A DNA stretch of 64,000 bases from SLRI01 sp942491185 (GTDB taxonomy: Bacteria > Pseudomonadota > Alphaproteobacteria > Geminicoccales > Geminicoccaceae). Within the stretch, counting starts at the first letter, position 1. Every line of letters begins with the position of its first letter. The stretch is taken from contig CALOAB010000028.1 in the NCBI GenBank assembly GCA_942491185.1, positions 147,169 through 211,168 on the forward strand, given 5' to 3'. Shown here piece by piece: positions 42,145-51,254 of this stretch. Below the pieces are notes generated by a model. It was not told where the DNA came from, searched no databases, and saw nothing but the letters and a program-made list of their open reading frames with translations. The position numbers were made by a program, and so were the translations under genes.

Positions 42145-43305
42145 TCACTTCGCTGCGAATCGCTCGAGCTCCTGAACCGCGACAGCCATGCTTGGCATCG
42201 CGGCGATCTCGCGGGCGATCCTGCCTGAAGCTGTACGCATGTTTGCATCATGCAGCGCCCTCTCCAAGCCTGCCCGCAGCGACAACGCGTCCGGGTCAGG
42301 CAGCGAGATTCCAGCACCAGTGGCTTCCACGAGGTGCGCAGTGACCGGTTGATCGGCGCCAAGCGGTGTGACGACCATTGGCAGGCCATGGGTCAACGCG
42401 GCAAGAACGGTCCCTGCACCACCGTGGCAGAGGAGAGCTGCCGCTCGTGGATAGATTTCGCTTTGCGGCACCCAGGGCACGACCGTCACGTTTTCGGGAA
42501 TGGCGCCGAGGTCAGCGTGGTCCATCTCCACGCCGGTCGACAGCAGCACACGAAGCGGCAGTGCCGCGACAGCGTCGAGCGCAGCGCGATAGAGGGTCGG
42601 GCTCTTGGGCGACACCGCCGCCAGCGTGCCGAACGTTATGAATAGGAGCGGGTGCCCGTCATCGTGCGCCCATGCCGGAGCAGTACTGGCCGGGTCAACG
42701 CTCTCCGTCTCCGTCCGAACGCGGAACGGAGCCTGCGCGGCCGTGGTCTCGATGTCGCCATCGAGCGAAGGCGGGAATGACGTGAATGCCGGCGCGGCCC
42801 GCAGTGCCGCCCCATGGTCCGGGTGTAGCCCGGCCTCCTGGCGCAGGAGGTCCACCGGTCCCACGGCGCGGCGCATCACCCAGGCCTCGAACTCGGCGTT
42901 AGTGGTCGCGACCCGAACAACCGGAATGCCCGCCTCGGCAGCGGCGATGACGGCGCCGAACTCCATCGATTCCCGAACGAGGAGGTTCGGCTTCCAGCTG
43001 CGGATGGTCTCGCTCAGCATCGGCAACGCTGCCTGCGGGTAGCGGCCGGCGAAGAGCTTGGCGAGGATCGTCTCCAGCGCCTCCTCACGCGGCATCTTGG
43101 CCAACGTGTCCCAAATCGGGCGCAATTCCGCTTCGTCCGGAAAGCCTGACACAGCGTGCGCAAGACCCGCATCCCGGACGATGGCAGCACCGTTCTCCGG
43201 CGTCGACACGAGGACCTCATGCCCACCGCTCAGCAACGCACGCGCATAAGGAAGCAGCGGCCGGATATGGCCCGTCAGCCGCATGGATGAAAACAAAACG
43301 CGCAT
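42145..43305 (-). CDS. UDP-sugar-type glycosyltransferase (GT1/MGT-like)
   Basis: A 386-residue GT-B glycosyltransferase. N-terminal 'RVLFSSMRLTGHIRPLLPYARALL' is the acceptor-binding opening; C-terminal 'VPQSEIYPRAAALLCHGGAGTV' and 'HGLPMVVTPLGADQP' form the donor signature of the macrolide/UDP-glucosyl transferase group. Acceptor is unknown; small hydrophobic molecules are typical. It stands alone, divergent from arginase. Confidence 0.87.
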   Translation of the reverse strand: MRVLFSSMRLTGHIRPLLPYARALLSGGHEVLVSTPENGAAIVRDAGLAHAVSGFPDEAELRPIWDTLAKMPREEALETILAKLFAGRYPQAALPMLSETIRSWKPNLLVRESMEFGAVIAAAEAGIPVVRVATTNAEFEAWVMRRAVGPVDLLRQEAGLHPDHGAALRAAPAFTSFPPSLDGDIETTAAQAPFRVRTETESVDPASTAPAWAHDDGHPLLFITFGTLAAVSPKSPTLYRAALDAVAALPLRVLLSTGVEMDHADLGAIPENVTVVPWVPQSEIYPRAAALLCHGGAGTVLAALTHGLPMVVTPLGADQPVTAHLVEATGAGISLPDPDALSLRAGLERALHDANMRTASGRIAREIAAMPSMAVAVQELERFAAK

Positions 43306-43645
43306 TGCGACCTCCCATTGTTATGTGTTGCAGCCGATCCGGGGCGATGGTTACACCTCCATCCGGTTCGGGGGATACCTTCCTCTTTAGCTTTCGGGCC
43401 GTTCCATCGACACGGATTCCCAGGCCGATGCTCTACCCCCGCACCATCCGCAAAGTAACGGAGCGGCCATGGGGAGGCGCTGCCTCCCCGGCTTCTTTCC
43501 CACACCGACAACTCGTCACGCGCCCCAGCCCGACCGAAGTTAGTCCACAGCGCTGCCACCGGCCGTCGTCTCCTTAGTCGAATTGATCAGTAGAATTCTA
43601 CCCGACTCGGTGAGATGCTCGGGTCCGGTCGTTGGCGAGGATCAC
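43306..43645. other. Intergenic region with a dispersed hairpin repeat
   Basis: No gene is supported in these 340 bases between divergent genes. They contain the hairpin repeat at 43436-43502 and must hold the promoters of the glycosyltransferase and of arginase (GAGGA before the arginase ATG). Confidence 0.5.
43436..43502 (+). repeat. Dispersed intergenic hairpin repeat, copy A
   Basis: About 67 bp: a conserved head (ccgcaccatccgcaaag), about 15 variable bases, then a hairpin ggggaggc-gct-gcctcccc at 43471-43489 and a ttcttt-ccc tail. A second copy is at 47794-47860 in the same orientation. Both are intergenic. Confidence 0.8.
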
Positions 43646-44572
43646 ATGGACCCGACAAGCTGCGTACTCGTGGGGGCGCCGGTCGATAGCGGCAAGACGC
43701 GAAAGGGCTGCCTGATGGGCCCCGATGCCTACCGCACGGCAGGCCTCGCCGAGACCCTCATCGAGCTTGGTCACACCGTCACCGATGCCGGCAATGTCGT
43801 GCCGACGGCCGCGCGCTTACAGGCCTGCGCCAATCCGCTCGTCCATTCCATGGCCGAGACGGTCGCCTGGGCCGAAGCGCTGGCGCCTGCCGCGAAGAAA
43901 GCCGCCGCCGTGGGCCTGCCGATCTTCATGGGCGGCGATCACGCGCTGTCGATCGGCACCGTTGCCGGCATGGCCGCCCATGCGGTGGCCGAGGCGCGGC
44001 CTTTGTTCGTCCTCTGGCTCGACGCGCACACCGACCTGCACACGCCGCTGACCACCGATTCCGGCAATCTGCACGGCACGCCCCTGGGCTACGTCTCCGG
44101 CCTCGCTGGTTTTGACGCCTTCCCGCCGATGCCGAAGGTGGTTCCGGCTGCGCATATCTGCATGATCGGCCTGCGTTCTGTCGATGCGGCCGAGAAGGCG
44201 ACGCTGAGTGATAGCGACATGACATTCGTCGACATGCGGGCGATCGACGAGCAGGGGATCGCCAAGCCGCTGGCGGGCTTTCTCGCCAGGGTCGCGGCCG
44301 CGGGCGGCATGCTGCACGTCTCGCTCGACGTCGATTTCCTCGATCCGGCCATAGCGCCCGCCGTCGGCACTACCGTCCCGGGCGGCGCCACTTTTCGCGA
44401 GGCGCATCTGGTGATGGAGATGCTCTGCGACAGCCGCCTCGTCACCTCGCTCGACCTGGTCGAGCTGAACCCGTTCCTCGACGAGCGCGGCCGCACCGCA
44501 TCCCTCATGGTCGATCTCACCGCCTCACTGCTCGGCAGGCGGGTGTTCGACCGCCCAACTCACGCCTATTGA
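43646..44572 (+). CDS. rocF: Arginase
   Basis: A 308-residue ureohydrolase. Mn-binding motifs: 'MGGDHALSIGTV', 'LWLDAHTDLHTPLTT' and 'SLDVDFLDPAIAPAVGT', plus a C-terminal acidic 'DLVELNPFLDERGRT'. Arginase converts arginine to ornithine and urea. ATG 43646 follows GAGGATCAC. Ornithine cyclodeaminase lies 47 bp downstream, giving a route from arginine to proline. Confidence 0.94.
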   Translation: MDPTSCVLVGAPVDSGKTRKGCLMGPDAYRTAGLAETLIELGHTVTDAGNVVPTAARLQACANPLVHSMAETVAWAEALAPAAKKAAAVGLPIFMGGDHALSIGTVAGMAAHAVAEARPLFVLWLDAHTDLHTPLTTDSGNLHGTPLGYVSGLAGFDAFPPMPKVVPAAHICMIGLRSVDAAEKATLSDSDMTFVDMRAIDEQGIAKPLAGFLARVAAAGGMLHVSLDVDFLDPAIAPAVGTTVPGGATFREAHLVMEMLCDSRLVTSLDLVELNPFLDERGRTASLMVDLTASLLGRRVFDRPTHAY

Positions 44573-44619
44573 TGTGGCACAACGTGCCGCCGCCGCAGCG
44601 CCGAGCCGGAGGAGCGATC

Positions 44620-45672
44620 ATGCAAGCACCCAAAGCGTCTGAGCTGGCCTATGTGCCCTTCGTCAGCGTCGAGCACATGATGCAGCTGGTCCACAGCATC
44701 GGCATCGAGCCCATGCTCTGCGACCTGGCGGCCTATATCGAAGACGACTTCCGCCGCTGGGAGCTGTTCGACAAGACCCCGCGCGTGGCGTCGCACTCCC
44801 ATGAGGGCGTGATCGAGCTGATGCCCACCTCGGACGGCGAGGTCTACGGCTTCAAATACGTCAACGGCCATCCCAAGAACACCAAGGAGGGCCTGCAGAC
44901 GGTCACCGCCTTCGGCGTCCTGGCCAGGGTCGACACGGGCTACCCGGTGCTGCTGAGCGAGATGACAGTGCTCACCGCACTGCGCACCGCCGCCACCTCG
45001 GCCATGGTGGCGAGCCACCTGGCGCCCAAGGGTGCCCGGACCATGGCGATGATCGGCAATGGCGCCCAGTCGGAGTTCCAGGCGCTGGCCATGAAAGCGA
45101 TTTGCGGCATCGAGGGTGTGCGGCTCTACGACATCGACAGCACGGCAACGGCGCGAGCGATCCGCAACCTCCAGGGCCGCGGCCTGACGCTCGAAGGCTG
45201 CGCCTCACCCGAGGAGGCGATGGAGGGCGCTCAGATCATCACGACCTGCACGGCCGACAAGCAGCTGGCGACCATCTTGACCGACAACATGGTCGGCTCC
45301 GGCATCCACATCAACGCCATCGGCGGCGACTGCCCGGGCAAGACGGAGCTGCACAAGGACATCCTGGCCCGCTCGGACGTCTTCGTCGAATACCCGCCGC
45401 AGACCCGGATCGAAGGCGAGATCCAGCAGATGCCGGCGGACTTTCCGGTGACCGAGATCTGGCAGGTGATCAACGGCACGGCCGAGGGCCGCAGCAGTGA
45501 CCAGCAGATCACGCTCTTCGACGGCGTGGGCTTCGCCATCGAGGATTTCTCGGCGCTGCGCTACGTCCGCGACCGCATCGCCGGCACCGCGTTCTTCCAA
45601 AACCTCGACATGATCGCCGATCCGGACGATCCTCGCGACCTGTTCGGCATGCTGCAGCGATCAAGAGCCTAA
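44620..45672 (+). CDS. Ornithine cyclodeaminase
   Basis: A 350-residue NAD-dependent enzyme of the OCD/mu-crystallin family that turns ornithine into proline and ammonia. Rossmann motif 'AMIGNGAQSEFQ', substrate part 'FKYVNGHPKNTKEGLQTVTAFG' and catalytic Asp in 'INAIGGDCPGKTELHKDIL'. Length and 'GFKYVNGHPKN' match true OCD. GGAGGAG before ATG 44620. Adjacent to arginase. Confidence 0.93.
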   Translation: MQAPKASELAYVPFVSVEHMMQLVHSIGIEPMLCDLAAYIEDDFRRWELFDKTPRVASHSHEGVIELMPTSDGEVYGFKYVNGHPKNTKEGLQTVTAFGVLARVDTGYPVLLSEMTVLTALRTAATSAMVASHLAPKGARTMAMIGNGAQSEFQALAMKAICGIEGVRLYDIDSTATARAIRNLQGRGLTLEGCASPEEAMEGAQIITTCTADKQLATILTDNMVGSGIHINAIGGDCPGKTELHKDILARSDVFVEYPPQTRIEGEIQQMPADFPVTEIWQVINGTAEGRSSDQQITLFDGVGFAIEDFSALRYVRDRIAGTAFFQNLDMIADPDDPRDLFGMLQRSRA

Positions 45673-45746
45673 AACACCGCCTTTCAGGCCGACGACGACC
45701 GCCCATCCTGTCTCCCGCGGGACGCCCAACAACAAGAGGAAACGTC

Positions 45747-47174
45747 ATGGAAACGGACATCCCGGCCGGTGCGCGCAAGCCTCATTTGTGGGAAGCGATC
45801 ATCTCGCTCTTCTCGTTGGTCATCGGCATCAGCATCTCCATCGTCGTCTACGGCCTCGACCCGCAAGTGCCGATGCTCCTGGGCGTCATCGTCTCGAGCG
45901 TGATCGCACTCCGCTGCGGCTTCAGCTGGGGCGCCATCCAAAACGGCATGGTCCAGGGCATTTCCAATGCGTTGCCCGCGATGATCATTCTGCTCGTGGT
46001 GGGCATCCTGATCGGCATCTGGATTCTCGCAGGCGTCGTGCCGACGCTGATCTATTACGGCCTGACGTTCATGTCGCCGTCGATCTTCCTGCCGGCCACC
46101 GTGCTGATCTGCGCCGTCACGTCGCTGGCCACCGGCACCAGCTGGGGCACCGCTGGCACTATCGGCGTGGCGCTGATGGGCATCGGTGCCGGTCTCGGCT
46201 TTCCGCTGCCGATCGTCGCCGGCGCGGTCCTTTCGGGTGCTTATTTCGGTGACAAGATGTCACCGCTTTCCGACACCACCAACCTCGCCCCGGCGATGGC
46301 CGGCACCGACCTGTTCACGCACATCAAGCATATGTCCTACACCACCGGTGTAAGCTTCGCCCTGACGCTGGTGATCGAGATCGTGCTCGGCCTGCGCTAC
46401 AGCAGCGAGGGTGGCGATCTCTCCCGCATCGAGACCATGCTGACCACGTTGGAAGCCAACTTCACGATCAACCCCGTGCTCCTGCTGCCGCCGCTGATCG
46501 TGCTCTTCGTCTCGTATAAGAGAATGCCGGCCATCCCCGGCATCACGCTGGGTGTGCTGGCCGGTGTCATCTGTGCCATCGGCCTGCAGGGGGCGGGCTA
46601 TGAGGCCTTGGCGCATGCCGCCTTTGATGGCTACGCGTCGGATACCGGCGTGGCGGACGTGGACGAGCTCTTGAGCCGCGGCGGCCTGTCCTCGATGTTC
46701 TTCACCATCAGCCTGATCATCGTCGCGATGATGTTCGGCGGCGTGATGGAGCGGACCAGCCAGCTCAAGGTCATCGCCGACGAGATCTTGAAGCTCGCCA
46801 AGACCACAGGCTCGCTGATCGTCTCCACCGTGCTCACCTGCATCGCCGCCAACCTGATCTTGTGCGACCAGTACATGGCCATCGTCATGGGTGCCCGCAC
46901 CTATGCCCCGGCCTTCCGCGAGCGCGGCCTGGCGCCCGAGAACCTGTCCCGCGCCGTCGAGGACTCGGCCACCGTCACCGCCAACCTCGTGCCGTGGAAC
47001 TCCGGCGGCGCCTTCCAGGCGGCAACTCTCGGCGTCGCCACGCTCGCCTACCTGCCCTTCAACTTCTTCTGCTGGCTCTCACCCATCGTGACGATCGTCT
47101 TCGGCGTGATGGGCTGGACCATTACGAAGCAGGCGCCGGAGGCGCGCGAGGAGGCAACGCGCCCGGCGGAGTAG
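45747..47174 (+). CDS. NhaC-family Na+/H+ antiporter
   Basis: A 475-residue membrane protein with about 12 helices. NhaC features: 'SLATGTSWGTAGTIGVALMGIG', 'SGAYFGDKMSPLSDTTNLAPAMAG' and 'CDQYMAIVMGARTYA', 'SATVTANLVPWNSGGAF'. Family members exchange Na+ for H+; some relatives carry amino acids or organic acids. Its place right after arginase and ornithine cyclodeaminase suggests exchange linked to amino acid use or to the alkali produced by it. Confidence 0.9.
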   Translation: METDIPAGARKPHLWEAIISLFSLVIGISISIVVYGLDPQVPMLLGVIVSSVIALRCGFSWGAIQNGMVQGISNALPAMIILLVVGILIGIWILAGVVPTLIYYGLTFMSPSIFLPATVLICAVTSLATGTSWGTAGTIGVALMGIGAGLGFPLPIVAGAVLSGAYFGDKMSPLSDTTNLAPAMAGTDLFTHIKHMSYTTGVSFALTLVIEIVLGLRYSSEGGDLSRIETMLTTLEANFTINPVLLLPPLIVLFVSYKRMPAIPGITLGVLAGVICAIGLQGAGYEALAHAAFDGYASDTGVADVDELLSRGGLSSMFFTISLIIVAMMFGGVMERTSQLKVIADEILKLAKTTGSLIVSTVLTCIAANLILCDQYMAIVMGARTYAPAFRERGLAPENLSRAVEDSATVTANLVPWNSGGAFQAATLGVATLAYLPFNFFCWLSPIVTIVFGVMGWTITKQAPEAREEATRPAE

Positions 47175-47368
47175 GGCTGAGACGCAGTGAGCCCGCCGGG
47201 AGTATCAACCGTGTTTGGCGAGATGGCGAGGCGGTCACTGTCACACCGATCGTGGAAAAGGCGTCGCGATCCCAGCTATGCTAGCTTGTTGCCGTCCTAC
47301 TGCTCTGAGAAAGCCTGACATCTTGCAGGGATCGATGAGGCGTAGGCCGAGCTGGGAGAAGTGCTGCG

Positions 47369-47731
47369 ATGACCAAGAAGCCCGTTGTGCTCAAGCGAGA
47401 AGACTGGGCTGTTGACGAAAACCATTGGGTTGGCCGCGTCGAAGGCAAGGACATTGGGACCAACGTCACGATCTTGTTCTTCTCCAGCGACAAGATCGGC
47501 AGTGGGCCACCGCTGCATGTCCACACTTACGATGAAGTCTTCATTATCCGGCAGGGTCGTGCCCGGTTTACGATCGGCGATGAAACGTTCGACGCGGAAG
47601 CAGGGCAGATACTTTTTGGCCCAGCAAACATACCCCACAAGTTCGAGAACCTGGGACCTGGCCGGCTCGAGACGACGGACATCCATCTGAGTGATCACTT
47701 CGAGCAGATTGAGTTGGAAGAAAAGACGTAG
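47369..47731 (+). CDS. Cupin-domain protein
   Basis: 120 residues forming one cupin barrel: motif 1 'PPLHVHTYDEVFIIRQGRARFTIG' with two His and Glu for metal binding, and motif 2 'ILFGPANIPHKFENLGPGRLETTDIH'. GGGAGAAG before the ATG. Function of such single-domain cupins is varied; no partner gene tells the substrate. Confidence 0.85.
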   Translation: MTKKPVVLKREDWAVDENHWVGRVEGKDIGTNVTILFFSSDKIGSGPPLHVHTYDEVFIIRQGRARFTIGDETFDAEAGQILFGPANIPHKFENLGPGRLETTDIHLSDHFEQIELEEKT

Positions 47732-47793
47732 GGGTTCCTGGCGGGAAAGCTCGAGCGCTCAGTCCGCACGAAGAACACGCGTCGCCCGACCCC

Positions 47794-47860
47794 ACCCGCA
47801 CCATCCGCAAAGGACCGGTGGGGCCGGTGGGGAGGCACTGCCTCCCCGCCATTCTTCCCC
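47794..47860 (+). repeat. Dispersed intergenic hairpin repeat, copy B
   Basis: Same head (cccgcaccatccgcaaag) as copy A, then a ggggaggc-act-gcctcccc hairpin at 47829-47847 and a ttcttcccc tail. It lies between the convergent cupin and acetyltransferase genes, where it may also serve as a bidirectional terminator. Confidence 0.8.
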
Positions 47861-47890
47861 TGTTACTTGCGTCCGCCGACCTGCTGCCAG

Positions 47891-48544
47891 CTACTCCACC
47901 GCGTCACCACCAGCCGCCTCCAGCGCATCGACATCACCCGACGCGATCGTGCGCACATGCCGGCTGATTCGCTCGATCGGCCAGTCCCACCAGGCGATTG
48001 TCAGCAGCCGCTCGACCACCTCCGGTGGCTGGCGATGGCGGATGACGCGGGCAGGGTTGCCGGCGACCACGGCGTAGGGCGGCACATCGGTCGTGACGAC
48101 GCTCATCGCCCCAATGACGGCACCGTGGCCGACTGTCACGCCGGCCATCAGCGTCGCCCGGTAGCCGATCCAGACATCGTGGCCGACAATGAGGTCGCCC
48201 TTGTGGGGCCAGCTCTCCGGCATGGCCGCTTCCCAGCCCTGGCCGAAGATACCGAAAGGGTAGGTGGCAATGCCGTCGGTCCGGTGGTTGCCACCGTTCA
48301 TGAGGAAGGTGGCGCCTGACGCGATGGCGCAGAACCGGCCGATGACCAGCCGGTCGCCGATGAACGGGAAGAGGTAGCGGACATTCTCCTCGAAGCCCGT
48401 GGGGTCGCCCGTGTCGTGGTAGTAGGTGTAGTCGCCCACCTCGATCTGCGGATTGGTGACCACGCTCTTGAGGAAGACCATCGACCGCTCGCCCGCGAGC
48501 GGGTAGCGCGTGGCCGGATCGGGACCGTTCAGTGGCTCGGTCAT
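47891..48544 (-). CDS. Xenobiotic acetyltransferase-type (CatB/Vat-like) hexapeptide transferase
   Basis: A 217-residue left-handed beta-helix acetyltransferase. 'IGRFCAIASGATFLMNGGNHRTDGIATYPF' with catalytic His in 'NGGNHR', followed by 'VWIGYRATLMAGVTVGHGAVIGAMSVVTTDVPPYAVVAGNPARV', the hexapeptide coil, and a short C-terminal domain. Relatives acetylate chloramphenicol or streptogramins, but many chromosomal members have other acceptors, so resistance is not claimed. ATG 48544 begins the family-like sequence. Confidence 0.87.
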   Translation of the reverse strand: MTEPLNGPDPATRYPLAGERSMVFLKSVVTNPQIEVGDYTYYHDTGDPTGFEENVRYLFPFIGDRLVIGRFCAIASGATFLMNGGNHRTDGIATYPFGIFGQGWEAAMPESWPHKGDLIVGHDVWIGYRATLMAGVTVGHGAVIGAMSVVTTDVPPYAVVAGNPARVIRHRQPPEVVERLLTIAWWDWPIERISRHVRTIASGDVDALEAAGGDAVE

Positions 48545-48593
48545 CGGCGCTTTCCCGGTCGAGCCGCCATGCGGCGGCCGGCGGCGCCCTTGC

Positions 48594-49568
48594 CTACCAC
48601 CGGGTGAAAGACCCGACTCCCGCCGCGAGCGCCCGCTCATGGGCGAGGCAAGCAATGGCGAAATCGCCGATTGCCAGGCCGCGAAAGACGAAGGCGCTCC
48701 GTTTTTGGGCGTCGAACGCGTTCCCGGCCTCACCGGTGACCAGGCCCAGGAGGTCGCCGGAGACGAGTGCCGGGTCGACCATCTTCTTCGCACTCGCCTG
48801 CTCCTGGGCCTCGCTGTCGATGATAATCTCGTCGAACGCGGCCATGCCTTCCGGCTTCCAGGGGCCGGCGACGTCGGTGATCGTGGCGAAGGCGCCGGGC
48901 TTGAGGTCGCGGGCGTCGACGAACGGCTCGAGGTCGAAGGAGAGCGTCACCGAGCTCACGATGATGTCGGCATCACGGACGGCCTCGTCAGGCGTCACAC
49001 ACGGTTGGGCTGTCATCCCCATCGCCTCCGCCTGACGGCAGAGCCGGTCCTTGTTCGTCTGCCCGCGGCCGAAGGCCGTCACCTCGGCCAAGGGGAAGAG
49101 CGTGGCGAAGGTCTCGAGGTGGCTGCGCGCCTGGACGCCACAGCCGATGAAGGCGATCTTCCGCGATTGCGGATCGGCCAGCCGCAGCGCTGCCACCGCA
49201 CTCAACCCGGCGGTGCGGAACGCTGTGACCCAGCCCGACTCCATCAGCGCCAGAACCCGGCCGGTCTGGCTGTCATGCAGCAGGATGGCGCCTTCGATCC
49301 CGGCGAGCCCACGCGCCGGGTTGTCGGGGCTGACCATCACCGACTTGACCACGGTCTTTTGCGGCGCGTCGCTGGCCGAGAGCGTCGTCATCAAATAGCG
49401 ACCGTCACCCGGCAGCAGCGCGGACTTGGGCGCCGTCCAGATCTTGCCCGCCGCCTCGGCCCGGAGCGCCCCCTCGATCGCGTCCACGATATCGGCAATG
49501 GGCAGCCCGAGCCCGCCCAGGACCTCGTCCGACAACACGAGAAAGCCATCCGCGGCTGCTCCGGTCAT
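48594..49568 (-). CDS. Ornithine cyclodeaminase-family dehydrogenase (second paralog)
   Basis: A 324-residue member of the OCD/mu-crystallin family, quite different from the one at 44620: 'MTTLSASDAPQKTVVKSV', Rossmann 'AFIGCGVQARSHLETF', 'ITDVAGPWKPEGMAAFDEI'. The 'KTVVKSVMVSPDNPARG' part resembles ketimine reductase or delta1-pyrroline-2-carboxylate reductase relatives. Likely an NAD(P)H-dependent imine reductase; exact substrate unknown. ATG 49568. Confidence 0.82.
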   Translation of the reverse strand: MTGAAADGFLVLSDEVLGGLGLPIADIVDAIEGALRAEAAGKIWTAPKSALLPGDGRYLMTTLSASDAPQKTVVKSVMVSPDNPARGLAGIEGAILLHDSQTGRVLALMESGWVTAFRTAGLSAVAALRLADPQSRKIAFIGCGVQARSHLETFATLFPLAEVTAFGRGQTNKDRLCRQAEAMGMTAQPCVTPDEAVRDADIIVSSVTLSFDLEPFVDARDLKPGAFATITDVAGPWKPEGMAAFDEIIIDSEAQEQASAKKMVDPALVSGDLLGLVTGEAGNAFDAQKRSAFVFRGLAIGDFAIACLAHERALAAGVGSFTRW

Positions 49569-49691
49569 TCGCAATGCCCTTCTGTCACACCGCACGGACG
49601 ACAGGATTACTGTCGAGAAGAGCCGCCCTGGCCCGCGGTAGAATGAGCCATCGGCGCTTATGGGTCGTTCGGTGGCGGTCGAGCGCCGACG

Positions 49692-50327
49692 CTAGCCCGG
49701 CAGCGGAATCGCATTACCCCGTTGCGGCACGTCGTAGCCCGCCTTGACCCCGTCGCGGCTCGCCAGCTCGACATACCAGCGCTGCACATTCGGGAACTCG
49801 GCCAGATCGATCCCCTGCCACTCGAAGCGCGAGAACCAGGGCCAGGTGGCGAAGTCGGCGATGCTGATGAAGTCGCCGGCGAGATAGGCCGTCTCGCCCA
49901 GCCGCTTGTCGGCGACGCCGTAGAGCCGCTTCGCCTCGTTGCCGTAGCGCTCCTCGGCGTAAGGCGCCTTGCCGGGGTTGAACTTGAGGAAGTGGTGCAC
50001 CTGGCCGAGCATCGGCCCGACCCCGCCCATCTGCCACATCAGCCATTCGAGCACCGCCAGGCGCTCGTCGGCCGTGTCGCCCATGAACCGGCCGGTCTTC
50101 TCGGCCAGATAGATCAGGATGGCGCCCGATTCGAACACCGACTTGCCGGTCTCCCGGTCGACGATTGCCGGGATCTTGTTGTTCGGGCTGATCTTCAGGA
50201 AGTCGGGCTGGAACTGGTCGTCCTTGCCGATATTGATTTCATGCACGTCGTAGGCCAGGCCGCATTCCTCCAGCATGATGGAGGCCTTGCGGCCATTGGG
50301 CGTGCTCCAGGTGTAAAGGTCGATCAA
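49692..50327 (-). CDS. Glutathione S-transferase family protein (YfcG/Ure2p-like)
   Basis: A 211-residue GST. The thioredoxin-fold N-terminus has 'YTWSTPNGRKASIMLEEC' and 'ISPNNKIPAIVD', the Ure2p/YfcG signature, and 'FESGAILIYLAEKTGRFM'; the C-terminal helical domain contains 'FISIADFATWPWF'. Enzymes of this group act as disulfide-bond reductases with glutathione. Monocistronic. Confidence 0.9.
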   Translation of the reverse strand: MIDLYTWSTPNGRKASIMLEECGLAYDVHEINIGKDDQFQPDFLKISPNNKIPAIVDRETGKSVFESGAILIYLAEKTGRFMGDTADERLAVLEWLMWQMGGVGPMLGQVHHFLKFNPGKAPYAEERYGNEAKRLYGVADKRLGETAYLAGDFISIADFATWPWFSRFEWQGIDLAEFPNVQRWYVELASRDGVKAGYDVPQRGNAIPLPG

Positions 50328-50434
50328 GATCGGGCTCCCTGCCGGCTTGGGCGTTGGCGTGCTGCTGGCGCGCCTTGAATGAACGGCCGGACGTTACGCG
50401 GTGGAGACCTGCCGAGGCAACCGCCGAGCTGCCG

Positions 50435-51238
50435 TCAGCCGCTGGTGAGCTCGATTCGCGTCGGCAGGCGGCCGCTGCCGGCGATCAGCAGCGGCACCGG
50501 CTGCGCCTCTTGGCTGGCATAGCAATCCAGCCACTCCCGCGGCTCACCCGGCAGCGTGACGAAGTTGTCCTCGGGCTCGAAGCCGGAAACGCCCTCGAGC
50601 GCCACCTCGAGCCGATGCGCCTCTCGGCTGGAGCCCGCAACCTGCACCTCGGTTTGGCCACGATAGACGGCCTCGAGATCGGCGCGCTTGCGGCCTTCGA
50701 ACACCGGAAACACCAGCGCCTGGCCCTCTTCGGGCCCCCGCGCCAGCCAGTCGCTGAGCCGGAGCAGGGTGGCCAGGGGATCGATCGACGGCTCCCTTTG
50801 GCCTTCCGGCACCGGGCTCTCCTGCTCACGCCCCTGATTGCGGGTGAGGAGATGCACCAGGCGGCCGTCCGGCGCGAAGTCGAGCTCCGTCTCACGCACC
50901 CGGTCCGGCTTCTCGTAGCGCGCCCTAAATTCGCTCGGCCGCGGCTGGCGCGCCGCGTCGAAATCGACCAGTGCTGTCATCAGCGTCGTGTTGCGGCCGG
51001 AGAGCAGGGTGGCGAGACCCTGATTGCGCACCTCCATCTGGACGCGCGCCAAGCCATCGGCGCAAGCCAGCGTGAGCGCCATGTCGGCGATCGGCACGCC
51101 GCCCACGGTCATGAGGTAGCCGAGCTTGCGTGGCTCTGGTGCGGTGCAATCGGCCCGGGCGGGCCGGGCGGCAAGCAACGCTGCGCTCGAGCCGAGCATC
51201 AGCCCGGCGAGCAGCAGCGAGCGCCGCCCTAAAGGCAA
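50435..51238 (-). CDS. DUF3108 periplasmic protein
   Basis: A 267-residue exported protein; signal peptide about 1-29 ('LLAARPARA') with a twin-arginine-like 'GRRSLLLAG' start. The body follows the DUF3108 pattern ('YLMTVGGVPIADMALTLAC', 'ATLLRLSDWLARGP', 'RADLEAVYRGQTEVQVAG'). The family is thought to be a beta-barrel-like periplasmic protein; function unknown. It ends the rpsD direction: start lies 16 bp after the rpsD stop, both minus strand. Confidence 0.82.
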   Translation of the reverse strand: MPLGRRSLLLAGLMLGSSAALLAARPARADCTAPEPRKLGYLMTVGGVPIADMALTLACADGLARVQMEVRNQGLATLLSGRNTTLMTALVDFDAARQPRPSEFRARYEKPDRVRETELDFAPDGRLVHLLTRNQGREQESPVPEGQREPSIDPLATLLRLSDWLARGPEEGQALVFPVFEGRKRADLEAVYRGQTEVQVAGSSREAHRLEVALEGVSGFEPEDNFVTLPGEPREWLDCYASQEAQPVPLLIAGSGRLPTRIELTSG

Positions 51239-51254
51239 CCCTGCGGGTCGCCGA

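Noticed and set aside
47891..48544. Antibiotic resistance gene (chloramphenicol or streptogramin acetyltransferase)
   Set aside because: The fold family is clear but many chromosomal members have other acceptors; nothing nearby suggests resistance.
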